The notes below the pieces were generated by a model that saw nothing but the letters and a program-made list of their open reading frames with translations, had not been told where the DNA came from and did no database searches. Shown piece after piece: positions 41,201 through 50,956 of a stretch of 64,000 nucleotides of DNA (positions are counted from its first letter, which is position 1; each line of letters opens with the position of its first letter). The position numbers and the translations under genes were made by a program. Source of the DNA: a bacterium (lineage in GTDB: Bacteria; Acidobacteriota; Aminicenantia; Aminicenantales; Aminicenantaceae); assembly GCA_018335295.1 (NCBI GenBank), contig JAGXKI010000003.1, forward strand, positions 1 to 64,000. The letters are read 5' to 3'.

Positions 41201-41319
41201 GGTTTCCCCAAGAAGAAGACAGCAGTCAAGGGACCCGAATTGTAAATCCTGACTACAAAAAAGTCATTTCTCTCTCCGGGGTAAGGGTATTGAAATTAAC
41301 CTTTTCTTTCACTTTTTAA
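38245..41319 (+). CDS. TonB-dependent receptor, carboxypeptidase-regulatory-like / Oar-like
   Basis: Signal peptide; GTLKGIITDAQGHPLPGATVYI regulatory domain; plug region; C-terminal beta-barrel ending LKLTFSFTF. Confidence 0.87.
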   Translation: MKKKIFLVFVIAVFTTGIFSLASAEKTTGTLKGIITDAQGHPLPGATVYISSPSFLGLKTYITQNTGKIYFPGLPSGKYKVTVEMPGFKTTNLDNIIVKPRKTVHLKVKLEPTSIEEEITVSKRPPLLDKTSSKISFIMDKNLIENLPFARDLYDVVNASPGVISGNNPYRRTSSVHGSPVRDNTYLVNGSNITDPRKMYPAFNVNFDIIDEIELETSGHPAETGLIKGGYINVITKPGDHNFKGQALFHYTGEELSQPLWSEEEISSTEAPSPVRSQGLYDTSLSFGGSILEDRGWFFANARYISHSRNTPFSPWTDPMGNSHPEYSWNNQELLGSFKLSGRVTNRIRFSGMFNYTNGFYRPFFQTSPSRKLTQEATRIMDHQKSYMGTASVRYTLKQNVFVFGRASYLENDFPLLLNEKGRENPQFIDAYTGYRWGSASSNQHSRQKRLHAQSYISLFEGSFFHGTHEIKAGAEYEFISGTLSTWKNNNLTMYYRNGNPYYYGLSQSPSTGNTVGLGKIRFYTSSQTERGFKIEDKIKRLGLFLQDQSTFAERLSLNVGLRMDLSFVQKSPGIKLASGNSLSVEIGEYLIEPLYGINPYQENPIFPWSNFLFWNSFSPRLGLSFDVFGNNKTIFFTTFSRYSDSLSLSQSFSLSAFPPGNSHLFYWYDENSDKRVDSEDTFGLYPDNYLRYREEYYKKRLDPNIKAPYTDEFTIGIKNEIMNNFYVRVNFIYKKDHNIPENVLYDPESDHYWYSLEQAPEDEKWWIPFNTIVPGTDDYSNKNLTVYFPSAKSPYPFDRFTNVPELTRKYQALELMFKKRMSNNWQLAGSMVYSSLTGNIGSGYESSSGFSQLGKSPNDLIHHPSDSKLAFDRPLSIKLMGTYRFPYDFHFSFFYRYLSGKPWARSVTIIPPSSWIEEKNARYFPVDVLLERPGERRKQSFNNMDIRIRKDFSLKQFGSLNVSVDILNALGNQYRHILQNEGGFWFPQEEDSSQGTRIVNPDYKKVISLSGVRVLKLTFSFTF

Positions 41320-42324
41320 TCTTTCTTTAACCTTGAACGGGATCACCTTTTTTTGTGCCTTTCCCCCCGTGCGGTTTTTAAGAGTGACAAAAAACTTGTT
41401 CTCTCCTTCCCGGAGTTTATCCAAATCTTCCTCTAAGATGAAGGGAACTTCAATCTTATAATCTTGGTCCTTTTTTTGCTTAAGATTCTCTTCATCCACC
41501 TTCACCTTGTATAAATCTGTATACTCCCAGATAATTTCCTCCTGGGAATTCCTGAGTTTAAGGTGAAGATCAAGGACAGTAACTAAAGAACTGTTTTTCT
41601 CTTTAAACCAGAGATTGGCATAAGGGACCTCAATAAATACTCTTCCTTCTATTTTTTCTTGGGTCACTTTGATCTTTTTTATCTTCCAGTTGAAATCAAA
41701 AAGCTGCTTTTCGCCTCTTCTTATGGTTTGTTGGGAAGCAGCCTGAGCCAAGTTGAGTTCATGCATGTACCTTAAATTCAGAGAACGAAGGGAAGAAAGG
41801 TCATAAGTCACCAGTTCATAATCGCCGGTGCACATCCTGTCCACAAACACCACCGGAAAATTCCCGTAATACCAAACTTCTCTACACCGGGAATAGGTGT
41901 TTCCTCCTACCGGATTGGTGATCCGATTCGTAGGGGGACCAAAGAGGATATAAATCCTCCCCCGATCGGTCTGCCAGCCAGGTCTTCCTTCACTAAGAAA
42001 TAGCTGATTGGCTCTTTCCATTCGATTGAAGTACTCCCTCTTGAATTCATTGACTTCGGTAGTGGGATCGGGGTCTCGGCGTTTCCAGAATTCTTTTTTG
42101 AATTCTTCCCTTTCTTCATCGGGAAGTTCCAGGAATATCTTCCGTTCCTTACTCGTAATGATATATCTCACTTTGGATAAAAATTCTTTATCTCCGGGGG
42201 GCAGTTTTTGCTTCAGCATATAAAGCCGGCAGGAAGTGAAACTAGAAATAAGAAAAAACAAAAGAAAAACACAGATAAAAAAGGAAAATGAACTGATTTT
42301 TTTATTTTTTATCCGGAGATTCAT
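41296..42324 (-). CDS. GWxTD domain-containing protein
   Basis: EFWKRRDPDPTTEVNEFKREYFNRMERANQLFLSEGRPGWQTDRGRIYILFGPP. Confidence 0.92.
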   Translation of the reverse strand: MNLRIKNKKISSFSFFICVFLLFFLISSFTSCRLYMLKQKLPPGDKEFLSKVRYIITSKERKIFLELPDEEREEFKKEFWKRRDPDPTTEVNEFKREYFNRMERANQLFLSEGRPGWQTDRGRIYILFGPPTNRITNPVGGNTYSRCREVWYYGNFPVVFVDRMCTGDYELVTYDLSSLRSLNLRYMHELNLAQAASQQTIRRGEKQLFDFNWKIKKIKVTQEKIEGRVFIEVPYANLWFKEKNSSLVTVLDLHLKLRNSQEEIIWEYTDLYKVKVDEENLKQKKDQDYKIEVPFILEEDLDKLREGENKFFVTLKNRTGGKAQKKVIPFKVKERLKSERKG

Positions 42325-42552
42325 TCACTTTTTCTCCTTTAAATCCTGAAGATTCTTTGGAATCTGCGGCTTCTTGGGGTTTATTTCAAGGGCTTTTCGT
42401 CAAATTCCAAAGAAACCTCTTTTTCATCAAGGCCACCTGGATCATTTCCGCTTTGTTGTCTTTTCTCACTACCTAAGTTAAAGAGAAATGAAAATAAATT
42501 CAAGCGTTCCTTAAAGCCCTTTCATTATTGCGATGAACTAGGCTCTTCTTCT

Positions 42553-43893
42553 TTATTTCTTCAAAAGGTCCTTTAAAGACTGAAACTCATAAGGGGAAAT
42601 ATCCCCCCGCACATAAGGAAAGACAAGCTTGTTATGAAGAAGAGGGTCTGAGTCTCTCTGGAGGTATCCTTCCCTTACCATTCTCTGCCATTCAGGGGTT
42701 TTCGGAACCGGAGAAAAATAAGCGAGCCGGGGACGAGCTCCCAAATGATGAACCTTGAGGATGCTTTCTCTGGTTTTCTCCACATCCTGACCCGGAAGAC
42801 CCAGCAAAAGGTAGACATGGATGTGACTTCGGCAGTAACCAGCTCTTTCCAGACTATTCAATGCTGTCTCTAAACTATCCCCAGCCAATTTATCCGAAGA
42901 GCTCTCCAGTATCTGGGGGTCAAAAGATTCCTGGCTGAGAAAAAGAGATTGAAAACGGGCCTTTTTCAAAAGCCAGGCCAGCTCATAATCGATCTCTTTT
43001 ATGTGAAGACCATTGGGAGTATGAAATGAAACCGGGATTTTCTTTTTGATGATTTCCTTTAATAAAGGAACGATATGTTTTTGTTTGTTCACAAGAAGAG
43101 CATCATCATAGAAAGCGATGTTTTGAGTTTGATAGATTCGATGAAGACCTTCAATGTGTTTTACAATGGAGGAAACATCTTTTTGTTCAAATCTTTTATA
43201 AAGCAGGGGGGCGGCACAATAAGAGCAGGAAAAGGGGCACCCCCGAGAAGTCAAAAGGGGAAGAGTTGATTTATCCCTCACCAAATGCACAGCCGGAGAG
43301 GGAAGTTCTTTCAGGTCATTCAGGGGAAGGGAGGGGCTCACATTGTCTCCGAGAATCTCTCTCACCAAAGAAAAGATTTTTCTCTCCCCCCGGCCTGGAA
43401 GAACAGAATCGACTCCAGTGACCCTTTGAGCATGCTGGGGTAATAAGGAAGCATAAACACCCCCTAAAACAATGGGAACTTTCCCAAATTTTTCCCGGAT
43501 TAACTCCACGACTTTCTGCACTCCTGGATACCAATAAGTCATAGTACAGGTGATAAGCACCAGCTCCGGTGGAGATATTTTTTCTAACTCCTCACGGAAA
43601 AGGGGAACAGGAATCCCATACCGGGAATATTTTCTGGGTATATCCTTCAATACAGAAGGCTTCACCACTTCTTGTTTGAAAAAAGCTCCCCGGCCGTCCG
43701 GTTTGGTCTTCAACTTTTTGGGGAGGAGAGGGTGGAAACGGTCCAAACAATCAATGAAATTCACTTGTAGAGAAGTATATTTTTCAAGAAGACCCCCTAT
43801 GTAGAGAAGTCCCAAAGGTTTCAACCAAAAATCGTAAGCTGTGAAATCATATATCCAAGGATTGATGAGAAGGACGTTTTTGGATGAATACAT
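42553..43893 (-). CDS. B12-binding domain radical SAM protein
   Basis: N-terminal cobalamin-binding-like region; SRGCPFSCSYCAAP (CxxxCxxC). Confidence 0.9.
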   Translation of the reverse strand: MYSSKNVLLINPWIYDFTAYDFWLKPLGLLYIGGLLEKYTSLQVNFIDCLDRFHPLLPKKLKTKPDGRGAFFKQEVVKPSVLKDIPRKYSRYGIPVPLFREELEKISPPELVLITCTMTYWYPGVQKVVELIREKFGKVPIVLGGVYASLLPQHAQRVTGVDSVLPGRGERKIFSLVREILGDNVSPSLPLNDLKELPSPAVHLVRDKSTLPLLTSRGCPFSCSYCAAPLLYKRFEQKDVSSIVKHIEGLHRIYQTQNIAFYDDALLVNKQKHIVPLLKEIIKKKIPVSFHTPNGLHIKEIDYELAWLLKKARFQSLFLSQESFDPQILESSSDKLAGDSLETALNSLERAGYCRSHIHVYLLLGLPGQDVEKTRESILKVHHLGARPRLAYFSPVPKTPEWQRMVREGYLQRDSDPLLHNKLVFPYVRGDISPYEFQSLKDLLKK

Positions 43894-43950
43894 GAGAAGG
43901 TTTTATGGAACCGAGGCTATTCAAAGGAACTCGCTGAGCTCAGCCAAGTA

Positions 43951-44038
43951 TGGTGCGGAAGGTGGGACTCGAACCCACACGGCCCTTTAGACCATAAACT
44001 CCTGAAGCTTACGCGTCTACCTATTCCGCCACTTCCGC
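43951..44038 (-). tRNA. tRNA-Leu(CAG), CCA encoded
   Basis: Type II cloverleaf GCGGAAG-TG-GCGGAATAGGTAGACGC...TAAGC-TTCAGGA-GTTTA...GTGGGTTCGAGTCCCAC-CTTCCGC-A-CCA. Confidence 0.95.
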
Positions 44039-44097
44039 ACGTATCAACTTAAGTTAGGATTTTTATTATAATGCTATACACAACCAATATGCAATAC

Positions 44098-44126
44098 TTG
44101 ACAAATCAGGAGCTGAACTCTATCTT
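44098..44126 (+). promoter_or_regulatory. Candidate sigma70 promoter for the eRF1-like gene
   Basis: TTGACA-17 nt-TATCTT, ~90 nt upstream of the ATG at 44217. Confidence 0.5.
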
Positions 44127-44216
44127 ACTCCGAGGTGAACCAATCAATTTGCTTTCATTCTCCTTCCATGAAAATCAACGTCTATCCCTATTTATTTTTA
44201 GAGTATAGGAGGCTCA

Positions 44217-45365
44217 ATGAAACTTTTAAACCGAAAGCAAATCGAAAATCTTTCCAAATTTAAGGACCATCATCTCCTAACCACCTCCTTTTATCTGGAT
44301 ACAGATAAAAGTCGGTTGAGTAAAAAAGAAATCAACGTCTCATCAAAGAACCTTTTGCGCCAAGCCAAGTCCAGACTTGAACACATGGATTTAAACAAAG
44401 AACAAAGAGAATCTTTAACGAAAGACCTGGATAAGATAAAAAAATTTAGCTCCCGATCTCTTCCTTCTTATAACTTTTCCGGTTTAGCTGTTTTCTCCTG
44501 CCACCACAAAAATTTCTGGCAGGAACTGAACTTGCCTGAACCTCCTCGAAATAGAACAGTTTTCGACCAGAACCCTTACCTTCGCCCTCTCTCAGCCCTA
44601 ATAGAGGAGTATAAAAAAATATGCACATTGGTGTTCGACCGAAGGGAAGCCAAATGGTATAAAATATTTGCCGGAGACATCACCCTTTTGGAAACTATGG
44701 AAGAAGATGTGCCCAGCAAGGTGAAAGAGGGAGGCTGGGAAGGATACGAATCCAAACGGATCGAAAGACATATAGCCACTCATCTTCGTGAATATTTTAA
44801 AAATATCGCCAAAAAAACATTCAGATTGTTCAAAAAGAACAGTTATGAATGGCTTATCTTGGGAGCTCAGGAAGAGTATTCCTCTGAATTCGACCCCCTC
44901 CTTCATCCTTACCTGAAAGACCGGCTCCAAGGATGGCTGCATTTGAAGCCCAACGATTCTCCGAATAAGGTCCTCCAAAATTCTCTGGAGTTAGAAAAAC
45001 AATTATTGAAAAAAGAAGAAAAAAAACTCACTCATCACTTCATCTCCGAATTGAAAAGAGACGAACTGGCGGTTTCCGGTCTTAAAGAAACCCTTAAAAG
45101 TCTCAATCGAGGCGAACTCCAAACTCTGTTTGTGATGAGAAATTATTCTTCCCCTGGAAGGACTTGTCCCCACTGTCAACTATTATTTGTGGACGAAGCG
45201 GTTTGTCCTTCTTGTGGGGAAAAAACAGAGCCCTTGGTGGATGTGATCGATGAAGCCATTGAAGCCGCTTGGGATAAAAGTTCTCAGGTAAAACAAATGG
45301 GCTCTCCCTCTGAGCTGGACCAATATGGAAAAATTGGAGGCTTATTAAGATACAAAGCCCGATGA
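44217..45365 (+). CDS. Bacterial archaeo-eukaryotic release factor (eRF1-like, baeRF type) with C-terminal zinc ribbon
   Basis: STSFYLDTDKS-like N-terminus; VFDRREAKWYKIFAG; GGWEGYESKRIERHIATHLREYF; CPHC...CPSC; aggagg RBS. Confidence 0.72.
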   Translation: MKLLNRKQIENLSKFKDHHLLTTSFYLDTDKSRLSKKEINVSSKNLLRQAKSRLEHMDLNKEQRESLTKDLDKIKKFSSRSLPSYNFSGLAVFSCHHKNFWQELNLPEPPRNRTVFDQNPYLRPLSALIEEYKKICTLVFDRREAKWYKIFAGDITLLETMEEDVPSKVKEGGWEGYESKRIERHIATHLREYFKNIAKKTFRLFKKNSYEWLILGAQEEYSSEFDPLLHPYLKDRLQGWLHLKPNDSPNKVLQNSLELEKQLLKKEEKKLTHHFISELKRDELAVSGLKETLKSLNRGELQTLFVMRNYSSPGRTCPHCQLLFVDEAVCPSCGEKTEPLVDVIDEAIEAAWDKSSQVKQMGSPSELDQYGKIGGLLRYKAR

Positions 45366-45394
45366 ATTTCTGCGGATAATCCTTTGTTTCTCAG

Positions 45395-48300
45395 CTAAGA
45401 CTCGTCGCTTTTTTTGACTTTCACTCTGTCCATCAGACTGTAGATAATAGGAATCACAAAAAGAGTCAGAAAAGTGGTGGCAAGCAGACCACCGATCACG
45501 GTGATGGCCATAGGGGCTCGAATCTCAGCTCCCTGGGAAGTGCTTAAAGCCATCGGAAACATGGCCAGGATTGTGGTCAAAGCGGTAATCAAAACAGGTC
45601 GCAGCCGAACCGTACTAGCCTCCAGGATCGCTTCTAATTTCTGGATTCCTTTCCTCTTTAACTGATTGATATAATCCACCATCACGATACCATTGTTCAC
45701 AGCGATTCCTCCCAACATCACGAATCCGATCAATACAGGAAGATTCACGGGCCGCCCGGTTATCAACAAGGAGAAAACCACTCCGATCAAAGCCATGGGG
45801 ATAGTGAACATAATCACAAAGGGATGAACAAATGATTCAAATTGTGAAGCCATGATCATGTACACAAGCAGAGTGGCTAAGGCAAAAGCTCCGGCCATGA
45901 TGAGGAAGGCCTCCTGCATATCTTCATATTCTCCCCCGAATTCCAGAAAATAACCCGGAGGCATATTGCTCTCCATCCCCGATATTCGAGCTTTTATATC
46001 TGAAACCACACTTCCTAAATCTCTTCCCACGATGTTGGCTGACACAGTCACCACCCGAGATTGATTCTCTCTGTTTATCTGTATGGGACCTTTTCCCTGG
46101 GATACCGAAGCCACCTGTTCCAGATGAACCATTTTGTTCAGTGAAGTTTTGATAGGGATATTCTTTATATCCTTGAGACTGTCTCTAGAACTCTCTCTCA
46201 TCTGAACTCGGATGTCCACTTCTTCGTTCCCTTCCCGAAATCGGGTCGCTACTTTACCTAAGGTGAAAGTCTGAACGGTGTTGGCGATTTGACTGACTCT
46301 CAACCCCATGCGGGAAGCCTCCCCTCGGTGGATGCTTATCTGGTATTCCGGTTTTCCCTGGACTAAGGAATGGCTCACATCCCTCAATCCGGGGACATCC
46401 TTAATTTTATTCAAGGTGTTATCCGCCAATTCCTTAAGAATGTCCAAATCCTCCCCAAATAATTTGATTTCTACAGGAGCCTGAGCTCCTCCCAGCATCA
46501 TCTGGCTCATATCCACAGCCCTCATCTTGACATCCTTTAATTGAGGGAGTTTGCCCCGAACCTTTTCCAAGACTTCTTTGTCGGACAAATCTCTTTTCGT
46601 CTTCTCCTTCAAACTCGCCCAAACCAGAGCTTCGTGAGTGGCTGTGGTGCTCATTCCTCCGGCCATCTCTGCAGGGTCTTCTTCCCCTTGAGGCCCCACT
46701 TGGACAGAAACCGTTTCCACTTCAGGAACATCATCCATGACTTCCTCCACTATCCTCACCACCCGGTCTGTTTCTTGAAGCGATGTTCCCACCGGCATCT
46801 CCACCGATAAAATGATCATCTCTCGGTCCATGGAAGGCATAAATTCTGTCCCAATAAACGGAATCAGGGTTAAAGACAGGACAAAAACCCCCACCGTTCC
46901 TCCAAGAATCCACCATCTTTCCCGGAGGGCTCTGTGGAGAAACTTTCGGTAGGATTGACGGGCCTTCTCAAACCGGGGAGATTTCTTTTTTCTTTCAGTA
47001 CCGGTTGCCCTTTGGCGGGGTTTAAAAAGGAGGGAAGCCACCATGGGTACCACGGTCAAAGCCACAAACAGAGAAGCCAGGAGTGAAAAAGCCACCGCTA
47101 ACGCCAGTCCCTGGGTCAACTTTCCGGTGATGCCTCGAGCAAATACCATAGGAAAAAACACGGCAATGGTGGTCAGGGTGGAAGCAGTGATGGCCATCCC
47201 CACTTCTGAGGCTCCTTTTCTGGCGGCTTCGTTCTTTCCTTTCTTTTCCTCAATATGGCGAAAAATATTTTCAATAACCACCACTGCATTATCCACCAAC
47301 ATCCCGATTCCCAGAGCCAATCCACCTAAAGTCAACATGTTGATGGTATAACCAGCCAAATAAAAAGCGATGAAAGTGGTGATCACCGATAAAGGAATAG
47401 CCAGGGCGATGGTCACGGTAGGACGCCAGTTGCGGAGAAATATCAGCAGAAACAGGACGGCCAAGAGACCCCCCAGCAGAGCATTATTTCCGGTGCGGCG
47501 GATAACTTCCCGGATCATCTCTGATTGATCAAAGAAAGGGTAAAATTCCACGTCGGAAGGAAGAGTCTCTTTTATTTTCGCCAATTCTTTATTGACTTCT
47601 TCAGCCGTAAGCACAGTGTTGGCTTCCGAACGCTTATTGATAGCATAAAATATACCCTTTTCCCCCTGAACTCGGCCAAGGAACCGGGTTTCTTTCATGG
47701 TATCGTAAACATGGGCCACATCTTTCAAATAAAAAACGTCTCCGTTCTCTGAGCCCCCCACTATGGTATTGCGGATATCATTTAAATTTTGAAATTCTCC
47801 CTGAGTCTTCACTAAAAACTCCGAGTGCCTTTCCACGATATGACCGGCGGGAAGGTTAAGGTTTTCCATCCTTAAGGCCCTGATGAGACCGTTAGGAGAA
47901 AGATTCCGGGATTCTAATGCAGCCTTATCCATCTCCACCAAAATCTCCCGTACGTCGGTGGAAAACACTTGGGCCGATGCTACTCCATCAATCCTTTCCA
48001 GACGAGGGATGACTTCTTCTTCGATCAACTCTTTCAGCTCAAAGGTGGGGCGGTCTGAAATGATCCCTCCAAAAATAATGGGCATCTGCCCTAAATTGAA
48101 TTTGACCACCAAAGGATCCGCTGCCCCTTCGGGAAGCCGATTTTCATACAGACCTATTTGGTCTCTCATATCTTGGGCGGCAAAGTCCAGGTTTGTGCCC
48201 CATTCAAATTCCACCATGATCAAGGAAGCCCCTTCCATGGTCTGGGAAGTGAGTTTTTTGACTCCGCTGACTGAATTGATAATTTGCTCCAGAGGCCGGG

Positions 48301-48490
48301 TGATGGTGTTTTCAATATCTTCGGAAGAGGCACCGCTGTAAGTGGTGATAACGGAGACTGTGGGAAATTCCAGGTCAGGAAAAAAATCCAACCCCAATCG
48401 AGTATAAGAAATAAGCCCCAGCACCACCAGGATCATGGCCAGCATCGCTGTGGTGACTTTTCTCTTCACTGAAAATTCCGGCAGCTTCAT
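45395..48490 (-). CDS. RND efflux permease, AcrB/HAE1 family
   Basis: LGLDFFPDLEFPTVSVITTYSGASSEDIE; GGLALGIGMLVDNAVVVIENI; GIAVNNGIVMVDYINQLK. Confidence 0.96.
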   Translation of the reverse strand: MKLPEFSVKRKVTTAMLAMILVVLGLISYTRLGLDFFPDLEFPTVSVITTYSGASSEDIENTITRPLEQIINSVSGVKKLTSQTMEGASLIMVEFEWGTNLDFAAQDMRDQIGLYENRLPEGAADPLVVKFNLGQMPIIFGGIISDRPTFELKELIEEEVIPRLERIDGVASAQVFSTDVREILVEMDKAALESRNLSPNGLIRALRMENLNLPAGHIVERHSEFLVKTQGEFQNLNDIRNTIVGGSENGDVFYLKDVAHVYDTMKETRFLGRVQGEKGIFYAINKRSEANTVLTAEEVNKELAKIKETLPSDVEFYPFFDQSEMIREVIRRTGNNALLGGLLAVLFLLIFLRNWRPTVTIALAIPLSVITTFIAFYLAGYTINMLTLGGLALGIGMLVDNAVVVIENIFRHIEEKKGKNEAARKGASEVGMAITASTLTTIAVFFPMVFARGITGKLTQGLALAVAFSLLASLFVALTVVPMVASLLFKPRQRATGTERKKKSPRFEKARQSYRKFLHRALRERWWILGGTVGVFVLSLTLIPFIGTEFMPSMDREMIILSVEMPVGTSLQETDRVVRIVEEVMDDVPEVETVSVQVGPQGEEDPAEMAGGMSTTATHEALVWASLKEKTKRDLSDKEVLEKVRGKLPQLKDVKMRAVDMSQMMLGGAQAPVEIKLFGEDLDILKELADNTLNKIKDVPGLRDVSHSLVQGKPEYQISIHRGEASRMGLRVSQIANTVQTFTLGKVATRFREGNEEVDIRVQMRESSRDSLKDIKNIPIKTSLNKMVHLEQVASVSQGKGPIQINRENQSRVVTVSANIVGRDLGSVVSDIKARISGMESNMPPGYFLEFGGEYEDMQEAFLIMAGAFALATLLVYMIMASQFESFVHPFVIMFTIPMALIGVVFSLLITGRPVNLPVLIGFVMLGGIAVNNGIVMVDYINQLKRKGIQKLEAILEASTVRLRPVLITALTTILAMFPMALSTSQGAEIRAPMAITVIGGLLATTFLTLFVIPIIYSLMDRVKVKKSDES

Positions 48491-49623
48491 TTCTTCACCT
48501 CTTGAACTTCAACCAGGGCTCCATCTTTCAGTCCGTAATTCCCTTCTATAACCACCAAATCTCCTTCTTGAATTCCCTTCAACACTTCCACCATCTCTGT
48601 ATTCTGAAGGCCCAGAATCACTTCCTGTCTCTGGGCCTGATTATCTCTTGCCAGAAACACATATTTATTCTCCAGGATTGCTTGTTGAGGGATGACCAGG
48701 GCCTGCTCATGAGTGTTGACTTTAATAATGACCTCGCCAAAGGTGTTGGGCTTCAAGGTCAAATCAGGGTTATCCACACGGATTTCCACTTTAAACTTTT
48801 TCGTCGCAGGATTAGCGGTCTGATTCACCATAGATACTTGCCCTTTAAATCCTCGCTCAGGAAAGGCATCCATTCTTAAAACAGCCGGTTGTCCCTTTCG
48901 AATATGCCCAATATTCTGGTTAGAAACCTCCAAACTGATTTTGACTCCCGAATAATCCATCAGGGTCAATACTCCACTCTGAGGAGATAAAGCTCCCATG
49001 GTAGGGTTGATCACATCTCCTTCTTCAGCATTCCGGGAAGCTACCATTCCGTCAAAAGGGGCTTTCATCTGGGAGGCTTCCAGTCTATACTTGGCCAGGT
49101 TGACCGCTGCTTTAGCCTGCTCCAGCTGGGCTTCTGCCGATTCAAAACCCAACTTCACCTTTTCATACTGTTTGTCGGAAATGGCTTTTTCTTTGATCAG
49201 CCGCTCCATTCTTTCCATATTTTTCTGGGAATCCTTGTAGTTAGCTCGAGCCACAGCCAGAGAAGCCTGGGCCTTCTCCAATTGAAGTTGGAAAGAGCGG
49301 GTTTCCAATGCAGCCAGCAGCTGTCCCTTCTGGACTCTGTCTCCTTCTTCAACATAAATCTGAGCGATTTTTCCCCCGACCTCCGGAGTGATATTTATGT
49401 TTTTCCGGGGTTTTATAATCCCTGTATAAAAAAGCTTTTCCGAAATCTCCCCTTTTTTAACTTTAAACAACTTTACGGGTGTGGCTCTTGACCTCTCATC
49501 TTGAACCGTCTCATTCTCACTTTGACTTTGACAAGACATCAGAACCAGGAGGGCTCCCAGGACGATCCATAGTTTTCCTTTCATCATTTGACTCATCGAA
49601 TTCCTCCGCTTATTCCTGTTCAC
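48487..49623 (-). CDS. RND efflux periplasmic adaptor (membrane fusion protein)
   Basis: Lipoprotein-like start; GGKIAQIYVEEGDRVQKGQLLAAL; APFDGMVASRNAEEGD. Confidence 0.94.
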   Translation of the reverse strand: MNRNKRRNSMSQMMKGKLWIVLGALLVLMSCQSQSENETVQDERSRATPVKLFKVKKGEISEKLFYTGIIKPRKNINITPEVGGKIAQIYVEEGDRVQKGQLLAALETRSFQLQLEKAQASLAVARANYKDSQKNMERMERLIKEKAISDKQYEKVKLGFESAEAQLEQAKAAVNLAKYRLEASQMKAPFDGMVASRNAEEGDVINPTMGALSPQSGVLTLMDYSGVKISLEVSNQNIGHIRKGQPAVLRMDAFPERGFKGQVSMVNQTANPATKKFKVEIRVDNPDLTLKPNTFGEVIIKVNTHEQALVIPQQAILENKYVFLARDNQAQRQEVILGLQNTEMVEVLKGIQEGDLVVIEGNYGLKDGALVEVQEVKK

Positions 49624-50956
49624 TTTGTTTTTCCCATTCCATTCCCATGGCTTTCTCTAGTTCGGCTCGAGAAACCATGTAATCATAGAGAGCTTGCGAA
49701 CAATTTGTCTTGGCTTGAGTTAAAGCTGACTGGGCTGAACTCACATCCAAAGTGGTAGCCATCCCCTCTGAATAATTCAATTCGGCAATCCGAAGGCTCT
49801 CCTGAGCCTGTTGGACATTCTTTTTTTGAGAAAGAAGAGATTCTTTGGCTTCTTCAAGTTTGAGCAGGGCTTGCCGGACTTCCAGACGGATTTGATCTTC
49901 CAACCCCCTTTGAGTCCATTCCAGCTCTCTGAGCCTCGCTCTGGATTGGGCCACTTTGGCTGATGTAGCAAATCCGTTAAAAATTGGGATGGTCAAAACC
50001 ATATTGAAAGTGTAATAGCTCTGCCAGTTGTCTTCTTTAAAATTAAACTGGTCCGCCCAGAAATTATAATTTCCAGAAACAGAAACCGTAGGAAGATGAG
50101 AGGCCCGGGCGATTTTGACCATCTCTCCAGCACTTTTCTTCTGGAATTTGAGCTGACCCAGCTCAGGCCTGTTCTGAAGAGCTTGGCTCACACATTTTTC
50201 TAAATCGGGCTTATAAGGTTCGTAACTCAACTTTCCTTTGATTTCCACAGGTTGAGAAAGATCCATCCCCAAAAGAGTCTTCAAACGCAGTGCCGCTACT
50301 TTCAAGTTATTCTTTGCCTTAATGTATTGAGGTTTCAAGTTGGCCACTTGGACCTCTGACCTTAAAAGATCAAATCGGGAGGCCATCCCCACTTCATGGA
50401 GGTTCCTTACATTTTTATGGTGTTCCTCCGCCACCTCTACCGCTTCCTTGGCCACTCCCACAAATTCCTTAGCTAAAAGGTACCCATAAAAGGCTTTCTT
50501 TATGCGGCAAACCGTCTGCTGCTCGGATTGTTCCCGCCTCTCTTGAGTAGAGTGAAGATTGTATTTGGCCCGTTTAAACCCTGAAGTCAAACGCCCGCTG
50601 GTGAAAAGAGGAAGGGAGAATGCAAAAGCAAACTGATAATCTCGAGTGAAATCGACCGAAACTTTCCGGGGAGGTTGGCCTGGGACTATAGAGGGAAATT
50701 CCAGTTGAAAAAGTTTTTCATCCAGTGTATTGGTGCCTTGGATATTCAACGAAGGGAAAAATTGGGCGGCCGCTTCTCTCACTCGGGATTGAGCCGCTTC
50801 CACTCTTTCCTCGGAAGCCAGATAACGGGGATTCTGGGATAGAGCCATCTGTATGCTTTTCTCCAAGGTGAGAGTCAATTTCTCCTGGCCAAAAGATATC
50901 TTTCCACTCCACAGAACCAAACTGATACACAGGATCAGGGATGCGAATTTCTTCAT
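49610..50956 (-). CDS. TolC family outer membrane protein
   Basis: SIQMALSQNPRYLASEERVEAAQSRVREAAAQFFPSLNIQG; second repeat half. Confidence 0.94.
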   Translation of the reverse strand: MKKFASLILCISLVLWSGKISFGQEKLTLTLEKSIQMALSQNPRYLASEERVEAAQSRVREAAAQFFPSLNIQGTNTLDEKLFQLEFPSIVPGQPPRKVSVDFTRDYQFAFAFSLPLFTSGRLTSGFKRAKYNLHSTQERREQSEQQTVCRIKKAFYGYLLAKEFVGVAKEAVEVAEEHHKNVRNLHEVGMASRFDLLRSEVQVANLKPQYIKAKNNLKVAALRLKTLLGMDLSQPVEIKGKLSYEPYKPDLEKCVSQALQNRPELGQLKFQKKSAGEMVKIARASHLPTVSVSGNYNFWADQFNFKEDNWQSYYTFNMVLTIPIFNGFATSAKVAQSRARLRELEWTQRGLEDQIRLEVRQALLKLEEAKESLLSQKKNVQQAQESLRIAELNYSEGMATTLDVSSAQSALTQAKTNCSQALYDYMVSRAELEKAMGMEWEKQSEQE

